Positions 1-7,887 of a DNA stretch of 64,000 bases are shown here, in pieces. The position numbers were made by a program, and so were the translations under genes. The notes under the pieces were generated by a model. That model saw only the letters and a program-made list of their open reading frames with translations. It searched no databases and had not been told where the DNA came from. Position 1 is the stretch's first letter. Each line of letters opens with the position of its first letter. This DNA is from Nostoc sp. FACHB-892 (GTDB taxonomy: Bacteria > Cyanobacteriota > Cyanobacteriia > Cyanobacteriales > Nostocaceae). The stretch lies in assembly GCF_014698795.1 (NCBI RefSeq), contig NZ_JACJTR010000021.1:62001-126000 (forward strand), given 5' to 3'.

Positions 1-2
1 CA

Positions 3-527
3 AGAGAAGTTGCGATCGAATTTCGGTCTTTTTCCAAGAATGCAGGTTTTACAGGAACTCGTTGCGCGTTAACCGTTGTACCGAAGACACTCACAGCAAA
101 AGCCGCCGATGGTTCCGATGTGGAACTATGGAAACTCTGGAATCGTCGCCAGTCTACCAAATTTAATGGCGTTTCTTACATTGTCCAACGGGGAGCAGAA
201 GCGGTTTACTCTGAAGAAGGACAGGCACAAATCAAAGGATTGGTTAGTTTCTATCTAGAAAACGCCAAAATTATCCGCGAGAAACTCACAGCCGCCGGAT
301 TATCAGTTTATGGTGGCGTGAATGCACCTTACGTCTGGGTGAAAACTCCTAATGGTTTATCCAGTTGGGAATTCTTTGATAAGTTGCTGCAAACTGTCAA
401 CGTTGTGGGGACACCTGGTTCTGGCTTTGGTGCTGCGGGTGAAGGTTACTTCCGCATTTCGGCGTTTAACAGCCGGGAGAATGTCGAAGAGGCGATGAAG
501 CGGATTACTGAGAAGTTTAAGGTGTAA
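3..527 (+). CDS. dapL: LL-diaminopimelate aminotransferase, C-terminal part
   Basis: The gene enters from the left edge; 174 codons are visible in the frame starting at base 3. DapL is a PLP enzyme that transaminates tetrahydrodipicolinate to LL-diaminopimelate in the lysine and peptidoglycan pathway used by cyanobacteria and plants. The visible part begins just before the PLP-lysine motif (SFSKNAGFTGTR) and runs through the small C-terminal domain with GTPGSGFGAAGEGYFRISAF, where the Arg of YFRIS would bind the substrate carboxylate (class I/II aminotransferase knowledge). The stop is TAA at 525-527. No damage is seen. The start codon and N-terminal half lie outside the window. I am confident of the family; the DapL assignment rests on the close match to cyanobacterial DapL ends. 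Confidence 0.9.
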   Translation, partial: REVAIEFRSFSKNAGFTGTRCALTVVPKTLTAKAADGSDVELWKLWNRRQSTKFNGVSYIVQRGAEAVYSEEGQAQIKGLVSFYLENAKIIREKLTAAGLSVYGGVNAPYVWVKTPNGLSSWEFFDKLLQTVNVVGTPGSGFGAAGEGYFRISAFNSRENVEEAMKRITEKFKV

Positions 528-639
528 AGCGATCGCTTTTGTTAAACTCATTCTATTAGTCTAAAGGTTACGGTGGGCTGTATTTTCCACCGCAACCTAA
601 TAGATAATTATTGAGATTTAGCTTATTGATATTTTGGTT

Positions 640-1278
640 ATGACTGCTGCTATCCCCGTTTTTAAAGCTGTTAGCCAGATGCAATTAGCACCTGGTAGTA
701 CGGTGACAATTCCTGATGTTAGCTGGGAAGAATTTGAATCTATTTTAGAAGAATTGGGACAAAAAAGAACTACACGAATTGCCTACAGCCAGGGTGTTTT
801 AGAAATTATGGCTCCTTTACCAGAACATGAAATTCCCAAAGATTTAATTTCTGATATTGTCAAAATATTGCTGAAGGCTAAAGATATCAGATACCAACCT
901 TTTGGTTCCACTACTTTTAAACGGCAAGGTGTAGCAGGAGTTGAACCTGATGCTTGCTTTTATATTCAGAATTATCAACAAATGATTGGTCATCGCCGCT
1001 TGCAAGCTGATGATCCGCCGCCAGATTTAGCGATTGAGACTGATGCCACATCGAAAACTACTCTTGATGCTTATGAAGCCATTGGAGTTCCAGAATTATG
1101 GGTTTACGATAGTGGAAACCTTTCTATTTATTTGTTGAGAAATGGGAAATACATAAAATTTAATACCAGCCCTAATTTTGAGGATATAGCTATTACTCAA
1201 ATTATTCATGCTGCCGTGGAACGTAGTTGGCAAGTGGGAAGTTTGCAAGCTTTGGAAGAATTGGAAGCGATGATTTAG
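640..1278 (+). CDS. Uma2 family endonuclease-like protein (DUF820)
   Basis: A 212-residue protein of the Uma2/DUF820 family, a PD-(D/E)XK nuclease-fold family greatly expanded in cyanobacteria and of uncertain biological role. Visible motifs are GVEPDACFYI (catalytic Asp), PPDLAIETD with the acidic residue of the E-x-D/K part, and the C-terminal YEAIGVPELWVYD. I start at ATG 640; a TTG six bases upstream is in frame but has no better ribosome site. The gene stands alone between dapL and the AIPR gene. Two further Uma2 genes occur in this window (17381-17968 and 48494-49243). Family sure, function unknown. Confidence 0.85.
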   Translation: MTAAIPVFKAVSQMQLAPGSTVTIPDVSWEEFESILEELGQKRTTRIAYSQGVLEIMAPLPEHEIPKDLISDIVKILLKAKDIRYQPFGSTTFKRQGVAGVEPDACFYIQNYQQMIGHRRLQADDPPPDLAIETDATSKTTLDAYEAIGVPELWVYDSGNLSIYLLRNGKYIKFNTSPNFEDIAITQIIHAAVERSWQVGSLQALEELEAMI

Positions 1279-1516
1279 TAAATGATCAATTAGGCATCGC
1301 TTATTGTCAGTTACTGCCAAATGTGGAGATTGGAATTATAACGCTATATGCAGTAGCACCCGATCTGCTGGAAGCTGCGATCACATTTAGGCAAAAAGTT
1401 AGAAAAATACCGAGTTAAATAGTTTTTTTATTTGTGTTTGCAACATTTACACCTAGAATATTCCGTACTAGCTTGTCTTTTGCTATACTACAATATCCAC
1501 AAGGAATAAGGAAATT

Positions 1517-3217
1517 ATGGACAGAATCACAAGTGGATTTTTAAAAGCTTTTAGGCAAGAACAGTCTCTTCCTGAAGATTTAGCACAATTTGAGCTTTTT
1601 GAGCATTTCGTTAATTATTGTATAGTATCTAAAGAATATAATGATACCTTTTCAATTGAAGATATCCATGTTGGCGGTGGTACTGATAAAGCCTTAGATG
1701 GTATTGCAATTCTTGTTAATGGTAGTTTGATTAGCTCGAAAGAAGAGCTTGAAGATTTAGAGAAAAGAAATAAATATTTAGATGTTGAATTTATTTTAGT
1801 TCAATCCAAGACCAGTAGCACTTTTGATGCTAGTGATATTGCTAAATTTTTATTAGGCTCTCAAGACTTTTTTAGTGAAAATCCAGAACTACCTGAAAAT
1901 TATAAGGTACGAGACAAATCAGAAATAATAAGGTTAATATATAACCAAAGCAATCTTTTTAAAAATAGGAACCCTATATGTAAACTGTACTATGTTACAA
2001 CTGATAAATGGTTTGATGATCAGCATCTGAAGGGAACAATTGAGACTTTAAAGAAAAACATTGAAAATATGCAAATGTTTGAAAAAGTTTCTTTTTATCC
2101 TATTGATGCTGACAGCCTTCAAAATTTATATCGGTTAGCAAACAATAAAATATCAAGACAAATTAAATTTGAAAAGCGTACTGCACTCCCTGAGATAGAA
2201 GATGTAAGAGAGGCGTATATTGGAATCTTACCAGCACGCGAGTATTTGAAATTGATTACTGATGAATCTGATAATATTATCAGAGGACTATTCTACGATA
2301 ATGTACGAGATTTTCAGGGAAAAAATGATGTAAATCAAGAAATAGAGGCAACGATAAAATCTGATGACCACAAATCATTTGTACTCTACAATAACGGCAT
2401 AACTATTGTTGCAGAAAATATCAATGTTGTTGGAGATCGGATTACTATTACAGATTATCAGATTGTTAATGGATGCCAAACCAGCTATGTTTTGTATCAT
2501 AACCGAGAATCGATTGATGATTCTCTTTGTATACCAATCAAAGTAATTGCTCTAGCTCGTGACAGTAGATTAAAAAACAACATTATTAAAGCTAATAACA
2601 GACAGACACCAGTAAAACTGGAAGAGCTTGAATCATTAACTGATTTTCAGAAAAAACTTGAGGAATATTACAAATCTTTACCAGAAGAAAAACAACTATA
2701 TTATGAAAGAAGACCAAGACAATTTAATGGAATTGAAGGTATTGAAAAAATAAGAATAGTGGATATACCGTCTCAAATGAGATGTTTTGCATCTATGTTT
2801 CTTGAACAAGCTCATAATGCAGGTAGATACCATGCAAATTTGCAAGATGAAACTAGACAAAATATATTTTTATCCGATCATCATCCAATAGGGTATTACG
2901 TCAGTGCATATGCAAAATTCCGTTTAGATGCACTCTTTAGAAAGAAACACATAGACGCAAAATATAGTCCGTTTAAATACCATATGCTTAATATTCTTAG
3001 AATACAGGTATCAGGCAAGGATATGCCTAGCATAATATCGAATAAGTTCATTAAGTATTGCGAAATAATGGAAATAACTTTGTCGGAAGACAATAAATGT
3101 AAAGAGGCTTTCTTGAATACTACTGCAATCATTGATAGTCAGGGAAATGGAAATTATGATCGTGCCGTTGCAAAAACTGTAGCTCTTTCAAGAAGCATAA
3201 AAAGTTTTTTATTTTAA
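1517..3217 (+). CDS. AIPR family protein (abortive infection phage resistance)
   Basis: A 566-residue protein. The central region carries the AIPR-domain hallmarks: FVLYNNGITIVAEN at about residues 285-300, YQIVNGCQTS around 315-325 and IIKANNRQTPV around 355-365. AIPR proteins are named after a lactococcal abortive-infection gene and are often found in phage-defence islands; the biochemical activity is not settled. The N-terminal part (about residues 1-190) has an acidic/hydrophobic pattern (DKALDGIAILVNG, FILVQSKTSSTFD) compatible with a PD-(D/E)XK nuclease fold: D of DGIAI, then Q-S-K. That fold is my inference. An AAGGA ribosome site precedes ATG 1517. Codon use is AT-richer than the neighbouring genes, suggesting acquisition. 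No modification or restriction partner is adjacent. Confidence 0.85.
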   Translation: MDRITSGFLKAFRQEQSLPEDLAQFELFEHFVNYCIVSKEYNDTFSIEDIHVGGGTDKALDGIAILVNGSLISSKEELEDLEKRNKYLDVEFILVQSKTSSTFDASDIAKFLLGSQDFFSENPELPENYKVRDKSEIIRLIYNQSNLFKNRNPICKLYYVTTDKWFDDQHLKGTIETLKKNIENMQMFEKVSFYPIDADSLQNLYRLANNKISRQIKFEKRTALPEIEDVREAYIGILPAREYLKLITDESDNIIRGLFYDNVRDFQGKNDVNQEIEATIKSDDHKSFVLYNNGITIVAENINVVGDRITITDYQIVNGCQTSYVLYHNRESIDDSLCIPIKVIALARDSRLKNNIIKANNRQTPVKLEELESLTDFQKKLEEYYKSLPEEKQLYYERRPRQFNGIEGIEKIRIVDIPSQMRCFASMFLEQAHNAGRYHANLQDETRQNIFLSDHHPIGYYVSAYAKFRLDALFRKKHIDAKYSPFKYHMLNILRIQVSGKDMPSIISNKFIKYCEIMEITLSEDNKCKEAFLNTTAIIDSQGNGNYDRAVAKTVALSRSIKSFLF

Positions 3218-3293
3218 ATTAAGCGAGAATTGATACATTATATATGCCCCGATTAAAGGTGAAATTTTTCAGGTGAGGTGAAGCGCGATCGCT

Positions 3294-3590
3294 TCATGTC
3301 GTGCTTGTCAACTTAGCATTTTGGGTAAGTTTGGCAGAATGATTTTCTGGTTCTGAATACATAGCGAATAACTCACTAAAAACCTCTTCCCCATTAATCT
3401 CTCCACTACTAACAAATCTTTCTACCTCAACCGAACCATCCTCAAAAAATTCCACTTCCCATCGTTCACCAGCCACCGCCACATTCACCATAATGGTTTC
3501 ATCCCGATTATGGGCTAAGGTATAACTAATTTTCTCTTGTTCCAATTGATTTAGAAAGGTAACTAGTTTGCCAAATCCATGATTCTTCAT
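3294..3590 (-). CDS. conserved hypothetical protein, 98 aa
   Basis: Small acidic protein without a domain I can name. It reads as a compact alpha/beta fold: an N-terminal helix (GFGKLVTFLNQLEQEK) followed by strands (ISYTLAHNRDETIMVNVAVAGERWEVEFFEDGSVEVERF), the look of a cyanobacterial conserved hypothetical. Its ATG overlaps the TGA of the upstream small gene by an ATGA junction (3587-3590), so the two are probably translationally coupled. The size, the coupling and the partner resemble toxin-antitoxin pairs, but no known toxin or antitoxin motif is visible, so I do not assign one. Confidence 0.7.
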   Translation of the reverse strand: MKNHGFGKLVTFLNQLEQEKISYTLAHNRDETIMVNVAVAGERWEVEFFEDGSVEVERFVSSGEINGEEVFSELFAMYSEPENHSAKLTQNAKLTSTT

Positions 3591-3769
3591 TTGTCAAACC
3601 TCTTATCGCTTAATAACTTGCGAACAACTTTAAAACCTGATCGATTTACCTCTGCTCCCGCTTCAATCTCCTCCCATAACATTTCACAAAACTCATCCCA
3701 ACTGGGCGATTCTTCTGGGAGTGGAGCCTGTTTTATACTACCCTTCTTGTACTTCAGGATTTCAGACAC
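3587..3769 (-). CDS. small conserved hypothetical protein, possibly lacking its normal start
   Basis: A 60-residue frame from a GTG codon at 3769, ending with KVVRKLLSDKRFDK. It contains a charged helix (PSWDEFCEMLWEEIEAGAEV). The same frame stays open a further 21 codons upstream to the stop at 3833-3835 and encodes protein-like sequence (TQSKGEGEIVHKFAGQK), yet no ATG, GTG or TTG lies in that stretch. Either the GTG is the true start, or an original upstream start codon has been lost. It overlaps the downstream 98-residue gene by ATGA. Function unknown. Confidence 0.6.
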   Translation of the reverse strand: MSEILKYKKGSIKQAPLPEESPSWDEFCEMLWEEIEAGAEVNRSGFKVVRKLLSDKRFDK

Positions 3770-3835
3770 CTTTTGCCCAGCAAATTTGTGTACGATTTCT
3801 CCCTCTCCTTTTGATTGAGTGGCTAATTTATTTTA

Positions 3836-4102
3836 TACAATAGCGATCGTGCATACATGACTACTTTAACTAAACCTCGTCCATGTTGAAACCTGGAGTT
3901 TTGAATTATCCTGTTGTGTCATGGCGACATTCGCTCTTAGCGTTCCCCTAGGGTAGGAAGCAATCGCAATTTATTAATTACATCAAAAACTATTCCTGAG
4001 AATTACTTCTTCCTTCTTTAGTATCATCGGGTAAATCAATTTTTGGTTGCCCATAATTAGCCAAAGTCATCCCTCCTTATAAATATACAGCAGAGTATTC
4101 AC
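3836..4102. other. intergenic spacer between the small gene pair and the antiporter gene
   Basis: About 270 bases hold no convincing gene. A 26-codon frame on the minus strand (3990-4070) follows an AAGGAGGG sequence, but with only one or two bases before the ATG; I treat it as unproven. No clear terminator for the antiporter gene is visible. Confidence 0.5.
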
Positions 4103-5731
4103 TCAACCAAACTCACGGTTTTCCAGCACAATGACAGGTATTAAACTAGCTTCTAAAACTGCTTGTGAGACTGAGCCAATTAATACTTGCTCCCAAGGTT
4201 TATGCCCGCGTTTTCCCATAACGATCGCAGTTACACGATACTCCTCGGCAATGCGAATAATTTCTTCTGGTATAGCGCCTGTAACAGTCAAAAATTCATA
4301 TTTGATATCAGATAAAAACTGTTTGGCTTGTTCTTCGATTTGTTGGATATCTTGCTGATTTAAAGTGTTAACTACGTGTAAAATGATCGCTTCTCCATTA
4401 CTGCGGCGTGCTAAATCTGCGACTTTTGTTAAAACTTCTGTGGCTAAACTCGATGTATCCACTGCTGCTAGGAACAAGGTACGAGTAACAACTGTGACTT
4501 TGGTGGGGTCAACTTCGCCTTTGGTGAGCAATTTCGGAGCAAAGGTCATGGTTGCCCAAGCGCCTAACGGTGCAGTGATTAAAATTGAAAGAGCTGCGAT
4601 CGCTAAAATTATCTCACCCCCCGCAATTCCTTGGGAGAGGGGTATTGCCCCAATAGCAGCTTGGACTGTGGCTTTAGCTGAGTTTCCTGGGAGCAAAAAT
4701 AATCTTTCTCGCCAATTCCAATTACTACCCAAAGTTGAGAGATACCAGCCCAGCATCCGACCTATAAGCAAACCAATTGCTAAAATTAAAATGCCTGGTA
4801 ACAGAATCTTCTCTAATACTTGCAGTTGAATAGTTGCCCCTAATAAGACAAATAAAAAAATCTCAGCTACTATCCATAAACTGTCAAATCCGCCCCGTAA
4901 TCTTCGAGCTAGGGGAGCATCTAATTCAATTAAGAAAAATCCCATAGCCATTGCTGCTAAATAACCAGAAAAGTAAGGTAAGGCATGAGAGGCAATTACC
5001 AGGAATAGAGCTAAACTGGCAGCAATCACAGTATCTTGAACGATATTCTGAGTCCAGTTTTGTTTAATTAATAGTAGAACTAATAAACGAGCTGCTAAAT
5101 AGCCAAATAATATTCCTAGCAATATTTGCATGATAATTTGAAATGGCAGTAGTTGTAGAGCAGTTAAAGTCAATCCCCCAGGTAAGACAATCTGCTCAAC
5201 ACCTCCGTCACCTAAGAAACTTAGCAGTAGGCTAAAAACTAGCAATAGCAGCACATCAGATAAAGCACTACCAGTTAAAATTGCATCGGGAATTCCTTTA
5301 GTGACACCCCAGCCTAAACTTTTCAGCCTGAGCATTCCTGGAACAATTACAGCCGGAGATTCCGCGCCAATCACACAGCCCAACAGTAACCCAGTGGGAA
5401 AGTCAAATTTAAAAATTATCATAGCGGTAAGAGCGATCGCGATCGCTTCTGTTGCTGCTGGCAAAAATCCCAAACGTAGCGCCACAGTTCCCTGTTGAGC
5501 TAGCTTTTCTCTATCTAAACCCAGTCCGGCTTTCATTAAAATAATCATTACCGCCAAAGTTCTTAACTCATCAGCAGCACCCAGCACATCTGAACTGATG
5601 ACATTCCGAACTTGGGGACCAAGAATAATCCCCACTAAAACCATGCCAATTAAAGGCGGAGCTACTAAACGACGGGCAAGTTGACCGGCAAAAAAGCCCA
5701 TCATTAAAATCCACAATACACTGGCTAGCAT
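4103..5731 (-). CDS. cation:proton antiporter (CPA2-like) with C-terminal UspA domain
   Basis: A 542-residue integral membrane protein. About 12 hydrophobic segments fill residues 1-400, beginning MLASVLWILMMGFFAGQLARR, with antiporter-type stretches such as GCVIGAESPAVIVPGML and GNSAKATVQAAIGAIPLS. Residues about 405-540 form a universal stress protein domain with the nucleotide-loop pattern MGKRGHKPWEQVLIGSVSQ. The membrane part should exchange Na+ or K+ for H+; the UspA part probably senses nucleotides or stress (family inference). ATG 5731 has an AAGGAG ribosome site seven bases upstream (5739-5744). The leader contains a fluoride riboswitch (5832-5904); fluoride-linked transport genes are known to include Na+/H+ antiporters, so the regulation is likely fluoride-induced. 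Confidence 0.88.
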   Translation of the reverse strand: MLASVLWILMMGFFAGQLARRLVAPPLIGMVLVGIILGPQVRNVISSDVLGAADELRTLAVMIILMKAGLGLDREKLAQQGTVALRLGFLPAATEAIAIALTAMIIFKFDFPTGLLLGCVIGAESPAVIVPGMLRLKSLGWGVTKGIPDAILTGSALSDVLLLLVFSLLLSFLGDGGVEQIVLPGGLTLTALQLLPFQIIMQILLGILFGYLAARLLVLLLIKQNWTQNIVQDTVIAASLALFLVIASHALPYFSGYLAAMAMGFFLIELDAPLARRLRGGFDSLWIVAEIFLFVLLGATIQLQVLEKILLPGILILAIGLLIGRMLGWYLSTLGSNWNWRERLFLLPGNSAKATVQAAIGAIPLSQGIAGGEIILAIAALSILITAPLGAWATMTFAPKLLTKGEVDPTKVTVVTRTLFLAAVDTSSLATEVLTKVADLARRSNGEAIILHVVNTLNQQDIQQIEEQAKQFLSDIKYEFLTVTGAIPEEIIRIAEEYRVTAIVMGKRGHKPWEQVLIGSVSQAVLEASLIPVIVLENREFG

Positions 5732-5736
5732 CCCAT

Positions 5737-5831
5737 GACTCCTTGAGGCGCGATTTGTAGACTTACACTTTCTACAGGGGAGTCAGGTAATGCATTTAGC
5801 CAAGCCCTACTCTCCCGCAGTCAGCGAAGAA
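5737..5831 (-). promoter_or_regulatory. expression platform of the fluoride riboswitch (RBS hairpin)
   Basis: On the minus strand GACUCC (5784-5779) can pair with GGAGUC (5742-5737), which overlaps the AAGGAG ribosome site of the antiporter gene. Inside it lies a perfect hairpin UGUAGA/UCUACA seen on the plus strand at 5756-5761 and 5771-5776. A competing segment AGUAGG (5811-5806) is complementary to CCUACU at the 3' end of the aptamer (5837-5832). This suggests translational control by mutually exclusive pairing. The pairings are seen; the switching direction is inferred. Confidence 0.65.
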
Positions 5832-5904
5832 AGTAGGAGCCATCAGCCTTCCAGTCATGAATTTAACCTGTACTAGAAAGGCGGTTTTGGCGAGCTCCAT
5901 CGCC
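5832..5904 (-). promoter_or_regulatory. fluoride riboswitch aptamer (crcB motif)
   Basis: Read on the minus strand, 5904 to 5832 fits the crcB motif. A hairpin GGCG/CGCC encloses the loop AUGGAGCU, followed by AAAACCGCC. A second stem then pairs GCCUUUCUAGU with ACUGGAAGGC. The 3' segment GCUGAUGGCUCCUACU follows, and its GGCUCC can form the long-range pseudoknot with loop GGAGCU (one G-U pair). These are the conserved parts of the fluoride aptamer as known from the Thermotoga petrophila structure. It lies about 100 nt before the antiporter start codon on the same strand. Confidence 0.9.
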
Positions 5905-6329
5905 ATAAATACTATTTAATTAATTCAACAATACCATTTTGACTTCTGTATTGCTTTTTCGTACTTGTAATTTCTACCTGGATAAACAATTTATTTCTAT
6001 AGATAGATGCGTTTATGATATTTATAAAGATATATAACTTACGCAAAATATCTTTCAAACTCTCATTTCTCTGTGTCCTCTGCGTCTCTGTGGTTCGTTA
6101 TTCCCTAACTCATGCGTAAGTTATAAATAAATCTTCTTCCCAAAAGAACAAAGATCAAAAAGAACTATAGAACTATAATTAATATTTATAGAAGTTAAGT
6201 AGGAAAACCGTACTTATCTGATAGGTTTTCTGTACCATATATCTAAGTTTAGCTGGATAAAATCAAAATGTAGCTTAATGAATGCTGTTTAAGAGAAAAA
6301 TAATACAGCATTAGCAGGAGAGCGAAAAT
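5905..6329. other. intergenic spacer upstream of htpX
   Basis: AT-rich DNA between the divergent antiporter and htpX genes. It holds the inverted-repeat element at 6034-6125 and presumably the promoters of both genes; I cannot point to clear -10/-35 pairs. Confidence 0.4.
6034..6125. repeat. 92-bp MITE-like element with 13-bp terminal inverted repeats
   Basis: TATAACTTACGCA at 6034-6046 is matched perfectly by its reverse complement TGCGTAAGTTATA at 6113-6125. The interior carries the motif CTCTGCGTCTCTGTGGTT, which also appears in the repeat at 47545-47625. It has no coding capacity. Confidence 0.7.
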
Positions 6330-7199
6330 ATGACAAATCAATTGAAAACGGCTGTTTTGCTAGCTGCGCTAAGTGGTCTTTTGATCGCAATTAGTTACTG
6401 GGTAATTGGCGGTTCTGGTGGCTTAATTATCGGAATTGCGTTGGCAGCAGTAACAAACCTGTTTTCTTGGTATCAATCAGATAAGATTGCCCTGGCAGCA
6501 TACCGCGCCCAGCCTGTAAGTGAAAGGGAAGCACCGGGACTTTATCGGATGGTGCAAAGATTAAGCGATCGCGCTAATATTCCTATGCCTAGAGTTTACA
6601 TTGTCCCAAGTCTTGGTGCTAATGCCTTCGCTACAGGACGCGATCCAGAACACGCTGCTGTTGCTGTCACCGAAGGCATTTTGAATATATTGCCAGAGGA
6701 CGAACTCGAAGGCGTTATCGCCCACGAACTCACCCACATTATTAATCGTGATACCCTCACACAAGCTGTTGCTGCTACTGTTGCTGGTGCGATTTCATTC
6801 CTAGCGCAAATGGTGAGTTACAGCTTATGGTTTGGCGGTGGTTCACGAGATGATAACAGAGGTGCAAATCCTTTGGGAGTCTTATTAACAGTAATGCTTG
6901 CGCCATTGGCTGCGACGATTATTCAGTTAGGAATTTCGCGCACACGAGAATTTTCTGCTGATGCAGGTTCAGCTAGATTAACTGGTAATCCCCGCGCCTT
7001 AGCTAGGGCACTGCAACGGTTAGAAAGCTCAGCAAAACAGATGCCTTTAAATGCCAATCCAGCTTATGAGCCGTTATTAATTATCAATCCTATCTCTGGG
7101 CAGTTTATGGGTAACTTGTTCTCCAGTCACCCTGCTACTGAGGAGCGAGTTGCAGCATTACTGAAACTAGAGCAACAACTGCCAATCACAACTTATTAA
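6330..7199 (+). CDS. htpX: M48 family zinc metalloprotease HtpX homologue
   Basis: A 289-residue membrane protease. Two N-terminal membrane segments (residues about 8-48) are followed by the zinc motif HELTH in VIAHELTHIINRD near residues 131-140, with two more hydrophobic segments after it (about 145-170 and 180-205). The third zinc ligand is likely the Glu in TREFSADAGSARLT. HtpX degrades misfolded membrane proteins, with the catalytic domain facing the cytoplasm. Length equals the family norm. An AGGAGAG ribosome site precedes ATG 6330. Confidence 0.93.
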   Translation: MTNQLKTAVLLAALSGLLIAISYWVIGGSGGLIIGIALAAVTNLFSWYQSDKIALAAYRAQPVSEREAPGLYRMVQRLSDRANIPMPRVYIVPSLGANAFATGRDPEHAAVAVTEGILNILPEDELEGVIAHELTHIINRDTLTQAVAATVAGAISFLAQMVSYSLWFGGGSRDDNRGANPLGVLLTVMLAPLAATIIQLGISRTREFSADAGSARLTGNPRALARALQRLESSAKQMPLNANPAYEPLLIINPISGQFMGNLFSSHPATEERVAALLKLEQQLPITTY

Positions 7200-7301
7200 T
7201 TAGTCATTAGTCATTTGTGAAATTTATAATGACTAATGGCTAACAATATAGGGTGCAGTTTTCATCGGATAGTAAGCTTTGCAATTAAGGATGTTTTAAC
7301 T

Positions 7302-7724
7302 ATGAATGCTAACAATATCGATTCCTTTGGAACCGGAATAATTGAATCTAGTGAATCCATAGTAATTGTAGAAATTAGTCCTCAAACCGACAAATTAGTA
7401 GAAACCGAAATGGCTGGCGAAAGTGATGAAGTGAAGCGCGAAACCAAAGCGCTGATTGAGGCACTAGAAAGACGCAGCCAAGCAGAGTCAGCAGGTACTC
7501 TCACGCGTGAAACTTATTTGAAAGCTGTGCGACAAGCACGGGAATTGATTGAAGGAAGGAAACTGATAGAACGCGATCGCTTAGAAGATTCTTGGGCGAT
7601 AATTCAGGCTGAAGCTGAGAGAAACTGGCATTTAATGATGAAAGACTTTGTAGATTTCAGCTTTCGCCTGCAAAAAGCGGCTATTGCTGCTTGGGAAACC
7701 TTCAATCACCCTTACTCTCGTTAG
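7302..7724 (+). CDS. conserved hypothetical protein, helical, 140 aa
   Basis: I start at ATG 7302 (MNANNIDSFG); a frame open from 7236 adds 22 unlikely residues and overlaps the repeat-like TAGTCATTAGTCAT spacer. The protein is acidic at first, then strongly helical with charged heptads (KRETKALIEALERRSQ, ARELIEGRKLIERDRLEDSW) and ends NHPYSR. It may be a small coiled-coil protein. I recognise no family. It lies 3' of htpX in the same direction. Confidence 0.6.
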   Translation: MNANNIDSFGTGIIESSESIVIVEISPQTDKLVETEMAGESDEVKRETKALIEALERRSQAESAGTLTRETYLKAVRQARELIEGRKLIERDRLEDSWAIIQAEAERNWHLMMKDFVDFSFRLQKAAIAAWETFNHPYSR

Positions 7725-7766
7725 TTCCACAAACTTCTCTCTGTCTTGAATTAAAGTTCAAATCTG

Positions 7767-7791
7767 TCCCTCTCCGACTCGGAGAGGGACA
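7767..7791. repeat. palindromic repeat with hairpin
   Basis: GTCCCTCTCC and its perfect reverse complement GGAGAGGGAC surround five bases. This is the GA/CT-rich hairpin common between genes of Nostoc; it may act as a terminator for the upstream gene. Confidence 0.6.
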
Positions 7792-7887
7792 GGTTTTGCG
7801 TAGTAAAACCAGGGAGAGGTCTTTTTATATAGATTTTCGGTCACGGATAAGATAAAGGAGTAATTACAGCTCCTCACATAAATAGCA

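Noticed and set aside
1227..1418. 63-codon frame overlapping the end of the first Uma2 gene
   Set aside because: It overlaps a well-supported gene in another frame, has no ribosome site and shows no recognisable protein pattern.
3990..4070. 26-codon minus-strand frame after AAGGAGGG
   Set aside because: The ribosome site is only one or two bases from the ATG, too close to work well, and the peptide has no known relative. Kept only as a remark.
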